Shown: positions 44,823 through 53,654 of the stretch, in pieces
Layout: each line of letters begins with the position of its first letter
How positions within the stretch are numbered: the stretch's first letter is position 1
NCBI RefSeq assembly: GCF_000271845.1
Contig: NZ_JH719392.1
Coordinates: forward strand, 362,945 to 426,944
DNA: 64,000 bases
Reading direction: 5' to 3'
From: Rhizobium leguminosarum bv. trifolii WSM2297
GTDB taxonomy: Bacteria; Pseudomonadota; Alphaproteobacteria; Rhizobiales; Rhizobiaceae
The notes under the pieces: model-generated
What the model was told of the DNA's origin: nothing
Databases searched by the model: none
The model's input: only the letters and a program-made list of their open reading frames with translations
Translations under genes and position numbers: made by a program

Positions 44823-46850
44823 TTACGACTGTTGCAGCCCGTAAAGCAGTGGCATCAGCCCTGCGAGCGCCTTGAAGCGTTCCCATGACTTCGCCGACGG
44901 CTTCGTCCAGCCGGTTTCGGCAAGTCCGGAAAGACGCGGAAAGACGAGACGGTCGAAAACGGCGCGATCCGTCATCGGTTCGGACCAGATGCAGGCCTGG
45001 ATGCCGAGGAGCTTCTGTTTCTGGCCCGCGGTCCAGCCGCCGACCGGATCGAAATTGTATAGTTTTTCGGCGTCCGACGTTCCCGCCCAGCTGGCGCCGG
45101 GCTCGTCCCAATCCGGCCTCAGCGCCATGTCGAGGTAATAGACCTGTCCGGGGCAGACGACCATCTCGTAGCCGCGTTCGGCGAGTTCGGCCGAGACCTC
45201 GACATTGCGCCAGCTGCAAAGATAGCTCTTCGATTTGTCGATCACATCGCCGTGGGCCGCCTCTTCCCAGCCGCCGGTGATGCAGCCCTGGCTCGCCAGG
45301 AAACGCTGGACGCGCTCCAGGAACTCAGCCTGCAGGACGGCGGCACCCGAGCCGTGGATATCGTCGGCGCCATGGGTATTGGTGACGACGTTCAGCCGCT
45401 TGGCATGCGCATCGGCAACCGCGCCGCCGGCAACATCGCGCAGGCGCTGAAGCGCCTCCGGCGAGCCGGACCATGCGCCGAGCGGCACTTCGTCGGCGCC
45501 GAGGTGGATGATCTTGAACGGAAAGAGCTCGATCAGTTCCGTAAGGATGGTCTCGACGATCTCGTAGGTCTTCTCACGGGCCGGGTTGATGCAATTGTCG
45601 GGAAAGCCCTGAACCGAATAATAGCTGCCGACCTCGGCCGGATCGCGCAGTTCCGGTATGGCCTTCAGCATGGCGTAGCAATGGCCGGGCATGTCGATCT
45701 CCGGCACGATCTCGACGCCGAAGCTTTTTGCCTCAGCAACGATCTCCCGGATGACAGCCTTGGGATAATAACCGCCCGTCCGAGCCGGGCTCGAGCCGAG
45801 CAGCGGCGGCACGGCAAGACCGTGACCGCGCCAGGCGCCGACCTCGGTCAGCGCCGGATAGGCATCGATTTCGACGCGCCAGGCCTCGTCGTCGGAAAGG
45901 TGCCAGTGGAAGCGGTTGAGCTTGTTCCAGGCCAGCACCGCGATCAGCTTCTTGACCTCGGCTGCGCCATAGAACTGGCGGGCGACATCGAGATGCAGCC
46001 CGCGCCAGCCCATTGCCGGTTCATCGACGATCTCGCCGGATGCCGGAAACTGGAAGACGCCTGGATGCAGCCTGGCGCCGCGCCAGATCTGCCCGAGTGT
46101 GACGAGGCCATAAAGAAAGCCGGTCCGGCCGCTTGCCTCGACCGTCAGTGTCTGCTCGTCGAAGCTCAGCCTATAGGCCTCGGGACCGAAGCCGGCGGCA
46201 TCCTTCAGGACGACCGGGACTGCGCCTTCCGCCTCGCTGCGCACGATGCCTTCGACGGCGAAGAGATGCTCCACCAGCGCCGCGAAACCTTGCGCGGCCG
46301 CCTCCCCTTCGGCGCTTTGCGCCTTTGGTGCAAAACCGGCCGGCAGCGGACGGCGGGACGTGACCGCCACATGGTTCGGCCAGGGGATGATCGACACCTG
46401 AACCGGCGCATTGGCGGGCACCGGATAGATCTCGGCGCCGCGCTTCAGCGGCGCGTTGCTGACTGAAGAACGTGTCGGCTCGATCGAGAGCACGATCGTG
46501 CTGCCGTCGGCAAACGCGAGATAGGCGCTGGTCGCGCCGTCCGTCCAGTGGCGAAACTGCCAGCTCAGCGCATAGACCGAGATCGTCCATGTCTCGCCGG
46601 CGCCGAGCGCGAAATCGGCCGGCGGCTGGAATTCGGTGAAATTGGAAAGCCGCTGCGATACCGTCGCGCCTTCGACGCGGCCGGCGGGATCGACGCGGCC
46701 GGGGCCGCTGACGCAGAGCGAGAAATTCGCAAGCGGCTCGCTGCCGAGGTTTTTCAGGCGCAGGACATAGGAAAATTCCTTGCCGTCGGCAGGCGGGTTC
46801 CAAAGGGTTTCAAGCCGCAGGGCTTTCGGTCGCGGTGTGGACATCGTCAT
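44823..46850 (-). CDS. GH20 beta-N-acetylhexosaminidase
   Basis: 675-aa glycoside hydrolase. The N-terminal immunoglobulin-like and GH20b domains precede a TIM barrel starting at EPAMGWRGLHLDVARQFYGAAEVKKLI. The catalytic pair is in KIIHLGADEVPLGAWSGS, where the adjacent D-E residues act in substrate-assisted hydrolysis of terminal GlcNAc or GalNAc. DIDMPGHCYAM and the later WNxxGY-like tail also match. No signal peptide is seen, so it works in the cytoplasm on sugars brought in by the upstream transporter, trimming imported chitobiose or longer N-acetylglucosamine oligomers. Last gene of the operon, 32 bases after the ATPase. Confidence 0.92.
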   Translation of the reverse strand: MTMSTPRPKALRLETLWNPPADGKEFSYVLRLKNLGSEPLANFSLCVSGPGRVDPAGRVEGATVSQRLSNFTEFQPPADFALGAGETWTISVYALSWQFRHWTDGATSAYLAFADGSTIVLSIEPTRSSVSNAPLKRGAEIYPVPANAPVQVSIIPWPNHVAVTSRRPLPAGFAPKAQSAEGEAAAQGFAALVEHLFAVEGIVRSEAEGAVPVVLKDAAGFGPEAYRLSFDEQTLTVEASGRTGFLYGLVTLGQIWRGARLHPGVFQFPASGEIVDEPAMGWRGLHLDVARQFYGAAEVKKLIAVLAWNKLNRFHWHLSDDEAWRVEIDAYPALTEVGAWRGHGLAVPPLLGSSPARTGGYYPKAVIREIVAEAKSFGVEIVPEIDMPGHCYAMLKAIPELRDPAEVGSYYSVQGFPDNCINPAREKTYEIVETILTELIELFPFKIIHLGADEVPLGAWSGSPEALQRLRDVAGGAVADAHAKRLNVVTNTHGADDIHGSGAAVLQAEFLERVQRFLASQGCITGGWEEAAHGDVIDKSKSYLCSWRNVEVSAELAERGYEMVVCPGQVYYLDMALRPDWDEPGASWAGTSDAEKLYNFDPVGGWTAGQKQKLLGIQACIWSEPMTDRAVFDRLVFPRLSGLAETGWTKPSAKSWERFKALAGLMPLLYGLQQS

Positions 46851-46882
46851 TCTTTCCTTTCGAAGATCGGACCTTTTGAAGA

Positions 46883-47824
46883 TCAGCTCTTGGGTTCGGC
46901 GCTGGAAACACCGAGCGCGCGAATGAAATGGTTGGGGCCGACCTGTTCGATCACTGTCGATTCAGGGCGGCTCAGCGAACGCACTTTTTCCGCCTGTTCG
47001 AGGAAACGCGCGCTGCCGCCCGTCACGAACGGCCTGCTGCCGTCCGGAACGGCGGAAAGCAGCAATCGTGTATAGGGATGGCGCGGGTCGGAGAGAACCT
47101 TATCGGTGTCACCCCATTCGACCATCTGGCCGGCAAACATGACGACGATCTCCTCGGCTACATGCGCTGCCGTTGCAATGTCGTGGGTGATATAGAGCAT
47201 GGCAAGGTCGTTTTCCCGTTTCACCGTCGCCAGCAGATCGAGAATGTCCTTGCGAATGGAGACATCGAGCATCGAGGTCGGCTCGTCGGCGACCAGCACG
47301 CTTGGAGCGACGGCAAGGGCGCGGGCGATGTTGACGCGCTGCCGCTGCCCGCCCGAAAGTTCATGTGGGAATTTCTGCCTGGTCAGATCGGGTTCCAGCC
47401 CGACGCTTGCCAGCAGCCGGCTAATCTCCTCGGGGAGATCAGCCTTCGAGCCGCTCTGCCGATGCAATTGCAGCGGACGCGAGAGATGATGGCTGACAGT
47501 GAAGGCCGGGTTGAGCGACGAGAACGGATCCTGGAAGACCATCTGCACTTCCCGGCGGTAACGCTGTTCATCTGCGGCCTCGCCGCGGGCGGTCAACTCC
47601 TGCCCTCGGAAAAACAGCCTGCCGCCGGTCGGCCTGTCAAGGCGTGCGATGATGCGGGCACAAGTCGTCTTGCCGCAGCCGGATTCGCCGACCAGCGCCA
47701 ATGCCCGGCCGGGAAAGAGCGAGAAGGACACGCCTTTCAGCGCCCGCACCGGACCAAAATTGCGTTGAATGTCCTCGAGCCGGATCACGGCTTCGGCGAC
47801 GACGGGATTAACCTCCGCTTTCAT
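46883..47824 (-). CDS. Dpp/Opp-type ABC ATPase (DppF-like)
   Basis: 313-aa ATPase, start overlapping the previous gene's end. Walker A GESGCGKTT, signature [16 protein letters not shown], Walker B SVLVADEPTSML with the following H-loop ITHD are intact. The C-terminal oligopeptide/dipeptide ABC extension (DPRHPYTRLLLSAVPDG) is present. It pairs with the DppD-like ATPase to power the same importer. Chito-oligosaccharide uptake by Dpp-type ABC proteins is known in other bacteria. Confidence 0.9.
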   Translation of the reverse strand: MKAEVNPVVAEAVIRLEDIQRNFGPVRALKGVSFSLFPGRALALVGESGCGKTTCARIIARLDRPTGGRLFFRGQELTARGEAADEQRYRREVQMVFQDPFSSLNPAFTVSHHLSRPLQLHRQSGSKADLPEEISRLLASVGLEPDLTRQKFPHELSGGQRQRVNIARALAVAPSVLVADEPTSMLDVSIRKDILDLLATVKRENDLAMLYITHDIATAAHVAEEIVVMFAGQMVEWGDTDKVLSDPRHPYTRLLLSAVPDGSRPFVTGGSARFLEQAEKVRSLSRPESTVIEQVGPNHFIRALGVSSAEPKS

Positions 47825-48636
47825 GCCACGACACCCGATAGGTGCCGATGATCAGGAAGCTGCGGAATGGCATTCCAGAGCTTGCGCGTATAGTCGTGCT
47901 GCGGCGCATGGGCGACCTGGCTGACGTCGCCCACTTCGACGAGTTCGCCCTTCAGCATGACGCCGATGCGCCGGCAGAGCTGCGCCATCAGATGCAGGTC
48001 ATGGGTGATGAAGAGCACCGAAAAGCCGTAGGTCCGCTGCAGGTCGACGACCTGTTCGAGGATCTCGCGTTGCACCACCACGTCGAGCGCCGTCGTCGGC
48101 TCATCCATGATGATCAGCTCGGGTCTCAGCGCCAGGCAGATGGCGATGACGATGCGCTGGCGCATGCCGCCGGAGAATTGGTGCGGGTAATCGCCGATGC
48201 GATGCGTGGGAATGCCGACGAGGCGGAACATCTCCTCGGCCCGCGCCCGGGATTCCGCATGCGAGCAGCCGGTGTGCCGGCGCAGCACGTCGTGGAATTG
48301 CGCCTCGACCCGCATCAGCGGATTGAGCGAATTCATCGCGCTCTGGAAGACCATGCCGATGCGCTTCCAGCGGATCGTCTGCAGTTCGCGTTCCGGCAAC
48401 TTGAGCAGGTCCCGCCCGTCAAGCCGGATGCTGCCGCCGCTGATCCAGGCCGGCGCCTTGGAAAGACGGGTGATGGCATAGGCGATCGTGCTCTTGCCGC
48501 AGCCGGATTCACCGGCAAGCCCGAAGATCTCGCCGCGGCCGATGTTGAAGGAAACCTCCTTGACGGCGCGGAATTCTCCCTTGTCGACGAGGTAATCGAC
48601 GTTGAGTTTTTCGATTTCCAGAAGATTGTCGCTCAT
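47821..48636 (-). CDS. Dpp/Opp-type ABC ATPase (DppD-like)
   Basis: 271-aa ATPase starting MSDNLLEIEKLNVDYLVDKGEFRAVKE at 48636, where its ATG overlaps the permease TGA (ATGA). Walker A GESGCGKST, signature FSGGMRQRIVIAICLALR, Walker B LIIMDEPTTALD are intact, plus the oligopeptide extension HAPQHDYTRKLWNAIPQL. A longer in-frame opening upstream only reads through the permease region in another frame. Confidence 0.9.
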   Translation of the reverse strand: MSDNLLEIEKLNVDYLVDKGEFRAVKEVSFNIGRGEIFGLAGESGCGKSTIAYAITRLSKAPAWISGGSIRLDGRDLLKLPERELQTIRWKRIGMVFQSAMNSLNPLMRVEAQFHDVLRRHTGCSHAESRARAEEMFRLVGIPTHRIGDYPHQFSGGMRQRIVIAICLALRPELIIMDEPTTALDVVVQREILEQVVDLQRTYGFSVLFITHDLHLMAQLCRRIGVMLKGELVEVGDVSQVAHAPQHDYTRKLWNAIPQLPDHRHLSGVVA

Positions 48637-49535
48637 CGGCCAAGCTCCAATTCCCTGTTGCGGGCGCGGTTGAGACGGAACCAGCGCGTCAGCGCCGGGC
48701 CGGAGCGGAGCTGCGGATTGGCGATCTCGTCGAAGGTGAAATTCAAAAGCGCAAGGCCAAGGCCGGTCAGCGCGATGCCGAGCGCCGGCACGCCGATATC
48801 CCACCACGCACCGACCATGATCGCCGACGAATTCTGGGCGTTGTAGAGCATCGTGCCCCAGGAGACTTTCAGCGGATCGCCGAAGCCGAGATATTCGAGC
48901 GTCGTCTGGGCGACGATTGCGTAGATGATGCTGCCGACGAGGTTGATGCCGATCAGCGTCGTCAGGTTCGGCAGGATTTCCACGAAGATGATGCGCCAGG
49001 CCGGCTCGCCGATCATCTTCGAAGCCGTGACGAAATCACGATTGCGAAGCGCCATCGTCTGCGACCGCGTCATGCGGGCGCCCCACGGCCAGGAGGTCAG
49101 CGCGATGATGGTCATGATCGTCATCGGTCCCACCGTGCCGGCGAAGGAGGCGAGCAGGATCAGCAGCGGCATGTTCGGGATGACGAGCACGGCATTGGTC
49201 GCAAGGTCGAGCAATGCATCCGTCCGGCCTCCGGCATAACCGGCGATCAGCCCGATCGCCGTGCCGAGAACCGTGATGGCAATGCCCGTGGCAAAGCCGA
49301 CGGAGAGCGAGCTGCGGGCGCCCCAGACGAACTGGCGATAGACATCGCGGCCCATCTTCGTGGTGCCGAGCACATGTTCGATCGAGGGCGGCTGATGCGA
49401 GCGTCCGACACGCGCGCCGGGCTCGCCGGGTGCGACAAGCGGCGCAAACAGCGCCATCAGCCAGAGGATGGCTATGATGATGAGGCCGGCCAGCGCCTTT
49501 TTCTGCTTGAGGAGTGGCCACAGGGTAAAGCTCAT
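48633..49535 (-). CDS. Dpp/Opp-type ABC permease (DppC-like)
   Basis: 300-aa inner-membrane permease beginning MSFTLWPLLKQKKALAG; a GTG three bases earlier is equally possible. The ATG overlaps the TGA of the DppB-like gene (TGATG). HVLGTTKMGRDVYRQFVWGARSSLSVGF is the typical DppC/OppC N-terminal region; five to six helices follow. Confidence 0.88.
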   Translation of the reverse strand: MSFTLWPLLKQKKALAGLIIIAILWLMALFAPLVAPGEPGARVGRSHQPPSIEHVLGTTKMGRDVYRQFVWGARSSLSVGFATGIAITVLGTAIGLIAGYAGGRTDALLDLATNAVLVIPNMPLLILLASFAGTVGPMTIMTIIALTSWPWGARMTRSQTMALRNRDFVTASKMIGEPAWRIIFVEILPNLTTLIGINLVGSIIYAIVAQTTLEYLGFGDPLKVSWGTMLYNAQNSSAIMVGAWWDIGVPALGIALTGLGLALLNFTFDEIANPQLRSGPALTRWFRLNRARNRELELGR

Positions 49536-50515
49536 CACGCAGCCTCCCGCAATCTCGGATCGACCAGCCCGTAAATGATGTCGACCAGGAAGTTGGCGCC
49601 GAGGGTCGCAAGCGTCATCAGCAGCAGTTGGCCCTGGATGACGGGGTAATCGCGGGCGATGCTGGCGTTATAAAGCGTCAGGCCCAGGCCGGGATAGTTG
49701 AAGACGATCTCGGTCACGATCGAGCCGCCGAAGACGGCGCCGAGCATCAGCGCCAGATTGGTCAGCACCGGAAGCATGGCATTGCGGGCGCCATAACCGA
49801 ACATCACGGTCAGATGGCTCAGCCCCTTGGCGCGGCCCATGGTCACGTAATCCTCGCCAAGCACCGAGATCATCGACGAACGCATCGTCGTCTGGAATTC
49901 GCCGATCAGAAACGGCGACAGCGTCAGGACCGGCGGGATCGCATGGGCAAAGACGCTGCCGACGAAGGTGAAATTGAAGGCGGGGTCGAGATTGGGATCA
50001 TAGGCATAGCCGACTGGAAACCAGCGCAGCGAAACGGCGAAGACGAAAAGCGTCGTCAGCGCCACGATGACGGGCGGCACCGAAATCATGATCACCGACA
50101 GCGGCGAAACGATCGTGTCGAAACGCCCGCCGCGGCGCCAGGCGGAAACTGCCCCGAGCACAACACCGACGCAGAGCGAGAAGATGATTGCGGTCGTCAC
50201 CAGGAAGACGGTCCAGAGCGCCGACCGGGCGAGAACCTGGACGACGGTCTGGGGGTAATATTTGACCGAGACGCCGAGATCGAGGGTGGCAAGCCCCTTC
50301 AGATAATCGGCGAATTGCCAGAGCATCGGCTGATCGACCGCACCGAACCGCGCCTTGATCGCCTCGACGGCGGCCGGCGTTGCCCGCGGGCCGAGTTGGG
50401 CGATCATGGCATCGACCGGGCTCCCCGGCATCAGCCGGGGAAGAATGAAGTTGACGACGATGGCGAACGCCAGGGCGACCGCATAGACGCCGAGGCGCCG
50501 GCTCGAAATGCGCAT
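49535..50515 (-). CDS. Dpp/Opp-type ABC permease (DppB-like)
   Basis: 326-aa permease with six helices. RLGVYAVALAFAIVVNFILPRLMPGSPVD at the start and TEIVFNYPGLGLTLYNASIARDYPVIQGQLLL near the end are the family signatures. It is the first permease after the binding protein (25 bases). Confidence 0.9.
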   Translation of the reverse strand: MRISSRRLGVYAVALAFAIVVNFILPRLMPGSPVDAMIAQLGPRATPAAVEAIKARFGAVDQPMLWQFADYLKGLATLDLGVSVKYYPQTVVQVLARSALWTVFLVTTAIIFSLCVGVVLGAVSAWRRGGRFDTIVSPLSVIMISVPPVIVALTTLFVFAVSLRWFPVGYAYDPNLDPAFNFTFVGSVFAHAIPPVLTLSPFLIGEFQTTMRSSMISVLGEDYVTMGRAKGLSHLTVMFGYGARNAMLPVLTNLALMLGAVFGGSIVTEIVFNYPGLGLTLYNASIARDYPVIQGQLLLMTLATLGANFLVDIIYGLVDPRLREAA

Positions 50516-50540
50516 GGACCGCTCCCTTGCTGGTATTGCT

Positions 50541-52232
50541 CTAGCTGACCGGCTTGAGACGCAGCAGATGCATCAGGCGCATGCGGTTGTTGTCATGATC
50601 CTCCGGATTCATGACGGGATCCTTGTCGGTGACCCAGCCGGTGAAACGTTTGCTGGAGAACTGATACCAGGTCGGGCCGTTGAAGACGGGCACGACGGGG
50701 AAGTCGTCGGCGATCAGCAGTTGGATGTCGTTGAAGATCTTCTTGTGATCATCCTCAGACGTCGCCCTCAGATACTGGTCGAACATGGCGTCCAGCTTCG
50801 GGTTCGAATAACGCGAGGGCGCGCCGGTGATGCGCCCGCCATAGGCGGTCGACAGGCTCTGGTAATAGCCGCGGAACGGCGTTGCCCCATCGGCGCGGGA
50901 GTTCATGACAACCTCGAAACTGCCGTCGATGATCTGCTTGCGCCATTGTTCATATTCCGGGGTGGCGACCGACGCGTTGATGCCGGCGGCACGCAGGCCT
51001 TCGACGGCGATCTGCACCGCATCGATCCAGTCGGTCCAGCCGTTCGGAACGATGATCGGGAAGGCGATCGGCTTGCCGCTCGGCGTCGTGCGGAAGCCGT
51101 CGGCACCCTTCTTGTAACCGGCATCGTCGAGGACCTTGTTGGCCTTCTCGGTGTCGAAGCCCATGAAGGCGTCCTTGTCGCCTTCGGCCGACTTGTTGCG
51201 CCAGGTCTCGAAGCGCGGCGGCAGGCCGGTCGCATGCTCGTTGACGACGGGATAGCCGAAGCCGGCAATATCGACCATCGACTTGCGATCCATGGCCAGG
51301 CTGAAGGCGTGACGGAAGTTCAGGTCCTTATAGGCCTCGAGGTTGCCTTCATTGCCGCTCTTGAAGTTCATCTGGAAGGCGACGGTTTCGGCCGGCGGCT
51401 GCCAATAGCCGTTATGGTCGGCATCGAGCGCGACGAAGGTCTTGTCGATCTGCGGAATGAAGGAGCCGATCCAGTCCATGTTGCCCTCCGGCAGGATGGC
51501 GAGCATCTGGTCGTTGCCTGAGATTTGCGGCAGCCTCAGGCAATCGACATGCAGCGAGGCGGCGTCCCAGTAGTTCGGGTTTCGGCACTGCTCGTAGACC
51601 TGCGGCGTGAAGCGGCGCAGCTCCGTCATCGGGCCGGAACCGACCGGCTTCTCGTTCTTGAAGGCGACGGGATCGGAGACATTCTTCCAGATATGCTCGG
51701 GAACGACGGCGAGATCGGCAAGCGTTTCCGGGAAATCGGAGTTGACGGCCTTGAGATCGATCCTGACCTCGGTCGCCGACGGCGTCTCGACCGAGGCAAC
51801 CGTCTCGCCGACGCCGACGGTGTCGAGGGCTGCGTTCTTCAGCATCAGATCGATCGTGTATTTCACGTCGGCCGAGGTCAGCGGCTGCCCGTCGGACCAT
51901 TTGAGATCGGGCCGCAGCGTATAGGTGACCGACTTCATATCCTCGGAGAATTTATAGCCGGTCGCCAGGCGGAAGACCGGCTTGCCGCCATCCTCGGCAT
52001 TGAAGATCACCAGCGGCTCGTAGATGAAATCCATCGTGCTCTGCCGGCGGCCGGCAAGGTCGAACGGATTGAAGTTCTGCACCCAGCTGGTCTGCTCCTC
52101 GATATGCATCGTCAGCACCGATTCAGCGGCGGCACCGACGGTCCCGAACGCGACGAGCGCCGTCAGGGCGGTCGCCGCCGCCGAGCCGGCGCGCATGGAA
52201 ATCTTGCAGAACATGCTTTTGCTCAATCTCAT
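50541..52232 (-). CDS. family 5 extracellular solute-binding protein (Dpp-type)
   Basis: 563-aa periplasmic binding protein; start MRLSKSMFCKISMRAGSAAAT at 52232, chosen because GAGGGGAG lies about eight bases upstream (an in-frame codon at 52268 is worse). The Sec signal ends near VGAAAESV. The mature protein has the SBP_bac_5 pattern (YEPLVIFNAEDGGKPVFRLATGYKFSEDMKSVTYTLRPDLKWSDGQPLTSADVKYTIDLM). It is one of the longer family members, as in the chitobiose- and peptide-binding branch. First gene of the operon; its upstream region has a palindrome. Confidence 0.9.
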   Translation of the reverse strand: MRLSKSMFCKISMRAGSAAATALTALVAFGTVGAAAESVLTMHIEEQTSWVQNFNPFDLAGRRQSTMDFIYEPLVIFNAEDGGKPVFRLATGYKFSEDMKSVTYTLRPDLKWSDGQPLTSADVKYTIDLMLKNAALDTVGVGETVASVETPSATEVRIDLKAVNSDFPETLADLAVVPEHIWKNVSDPVAFKNEKPVGSGPMTELRRFTPQVYEQCRNPNYWDAASLHVDCLRLPQISGNDQMLAILPEGNMDWIGSFIPQIDKTFVALDADHNGYWQPPAETVAFQMNFKSGNEGNLEAYKDLNFRHAFSLAMDRKSMVDIAGFGYPVVNEHATGLPPRFETWRNKSAEGDKDAFMGFDTEKANKVLDDAGYKKGADGFRTTPSGKPIAFPIIVPNGWTDWIDAVQIAVEGLRAAGINASVATPEYEQWRKQIIDGSFEVVMNSRADGATPFRGYYQSLSTAYGGRITGAPSRYSNPKLDAMFDQYLRATSEDDHKKIFNDIQLLIADDFPVVPVFNGPTWYQFSSKRFTGWVTDKDPVMNPEDHDNNRMRLMHLLRLKPVS

Positions 52233-52266
52233 TCCAATGCTCCCCTCATTATGTATTTTTGGAGTC

Positions 52267-52279
52267 AATCAAATTGATT
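52267..52279. promoter_or_regulatory. palindrome upstream of the Dpp-GH20 operon
   Basis: AATCAA-A-TTGATT, a perfect 6-bp inverted repeat with a single central base, 34 bases before the binding-protein start and inside AT-rich DNA (ATTTAATATTGATAG continues). A ROK- or LacI/NagC-like repressor binding site is plausible. Confidence 0.45.
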
Positions 52280-52431
52280 TAATATTGATAGTCAGTTTCC
52301 CGCCGGTGCGTCAATTGCCGATTTCAAATTTTTCCGGGCGGCCTCTGAAGCCGTTCTCGGCTGCTTTCGGCACGTCAAATTTCATGATGAACAAAAAAAT
52401 AAAGGCCGGGCTGGCCGCGTTAACCATTAAG

Positions 52432-52445
52432 GTACTTTTAAGTAC
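52432..52445. promoter_or_regulatory. palindrome in the flagellin promoter region
   Basis: GTACTT-TT-AAGTAC, a perfect 6-bp inverted repeat with a 2-base centre, within an AT-rich stretch 124 bases upstream of the flagellin ATG. It may be an operator for a flagellar regulator such as Rem-type proteins, though binding is unproven. The rest of the interval 52233-52569 holds no further gene. Confidence 0.4.
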
Positions 52446-52569
52446 GATAATTAATCCAACGTTGGCGAATTGATCGGAACCACCGGTCGATAAGCATCAG
52501 GCTGCTCGCCACGGCCGGGATGTTCCCCCGGATTTCAACATATCCAACCTCCGAAGCAGGCGAATTCCG

Positions 52570-53478
52570 ATGACGAGCATCGATACCAACAATTCCGCGA
52601 TGGCTGCCCTTCAGACGCTGCGCAGCATCAACTCCAATCTCGAAACGACACAGAACAGTGTCTCCACCGGCTATCGGGTCGACACTGCATCCGACAACGC
52701 CGCCTACTGGTCGATCGCCACCACGATGCGCTCCGACAACAAGGCGCTGTCGGCCGTGTCCGATGCGCTCGGCCTCGGGGCGGCGAAGGTCGATACTGCT
52801 TACACGGCAATGGACAGTGCGATCGACGTCGTCGACGAGATCAAAGCTAAGCTGGTGGCCGCGACCGAAGACGGTGTCGACAAGTCCAAGGTCCAGGAAG
52901 AAATCAGCCAGCTGCAGGAGCAGCTGATGAGCATTGCCCAGTCGGCCTCGTTCTCGGGCGAAAACTGGGTCGCCGGCGCTGACGGCACGAAGAGCGTCGT
53001 ATCCTCCTTCGTCCGCGACGGCTCCGGCGCCGTGTCCGTTAAAATGACGGATTACACCCTCGATACCAGCTCCGCCGGCAATGTGCTGTTCGGCATGAGC
53101 GGCGGGTCGATCGAAACCTCCACGGGTATCCTCGGAACGGCGGATGCAAATGGCGATTCCGTCTACTCGCTCGACATCACCAACTTTACCACCGGTCAGA
53201 TCCAGTCGGCGCTGTCGACCATCGAATCCGCGCTATCGGCAATGACCTCGGCCGGTGCGCAATTGGGTTCGATCTCGACGCGCATCGATCTGCAGGAAGA
53301 CTTCGTCGGCGCGCTGTCCGATTCCATCGACTCGGGCGTCGGCCGGCTGGTCGATGCCGACATGGAGGAGGAATCGAGCAAGTTGTCTGCCCTGCAGACA
53401 CAGCAGCAGCTGGCGATCCAGTCGCTGTCGATCGCCAATTCGTCGTCCCAGAACATCCTGTCGCTGTTCCGCGGTTAA
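52570..53478 (+). CDS. flagellin
   Basis: 302-aa rhizobial flagellin. N-terminal D0/D1 helices (NNSAMAALQTLRSINSNLETTQNSVSTGYRVDTASDNAAYWSIATTMRSDNKALS, residues about 8-62) and C-terminal D1/D0 (DLQEDFVGALSDSIDSGVGRLVDADMEEESSKLSALQTQQQLAIQSLSIANSSSQNILSLFRG) are well conserved. The variable middle (about 125-215) is short, so the outer domain is small. It is a single gene with no neighbouring flagellar genes, so it must be an orphan subunit used by a flagellum encoded elsewhere. A strong terminator follows. Confidence 0.93.
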   Translation: MTSIDTNNSAMAALQTLRSINSNLETTQNSVSTGYRVDTASDNAAYWSIATTMRSDNKALSAVSDALGLGAAKVDTAYTAMDSAIDVVDEIKAKLVAATEDGVDKSKVQEEISQLQEQLMSIAQSASFSGENWVAGADGTKSVVSSFVRDGSGAVSVKMTDYTLDTSSAGNVLFGMSGGSIETSTGILGTADANGDSVYSLDITNFTTGQIQSALSTIESALSAMTSAGAQLGSISTRIDLQEDFVGALSDSIDSGVGRLVDADMEEESSKLSALQTQQQLAIQSLSIANSSSQNILSLFRG

Positions 53479-53495
53479 TCGCAATCGCCGATACC

Positions 53496-53530
53496 AAGGG
53501 AGCCGGGCGCATAAAACGCCCGGCTCCCTT
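53496..53530 (+). terminator. flagellin terminator
   Basis: AAGGGAGCCGGGCG (53496-53509) pairs perfectly with its reverse complement at 53517-53530 around a 7-base CATAAAA loop; the stem ends with two T residues. It is 17 bases after the flagellin stop and of the type expected for a highly expressed single gene. Confidence 0.9.
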
Positions 53531-53654
53531 CCACCGATCGCATTCGGTGATGCCTTTGCCCTGATATGCCGGTTGACATGTCGATCGTCTCGATCGCAAA
53601 CATGATGGCTATTCCCAACCGGGGCAGAAATGCCGCGCGCCGCGGGGCCATCGC

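Noticed and set aside
52384..52473. A 29-codon frame (MNKKIKAGLAAL start) upstream of the flagellin gene
   Set aside because: No ribosome site, overlaps the palindromic promoter region, and the length is what chance allows in AT-rich DNA.
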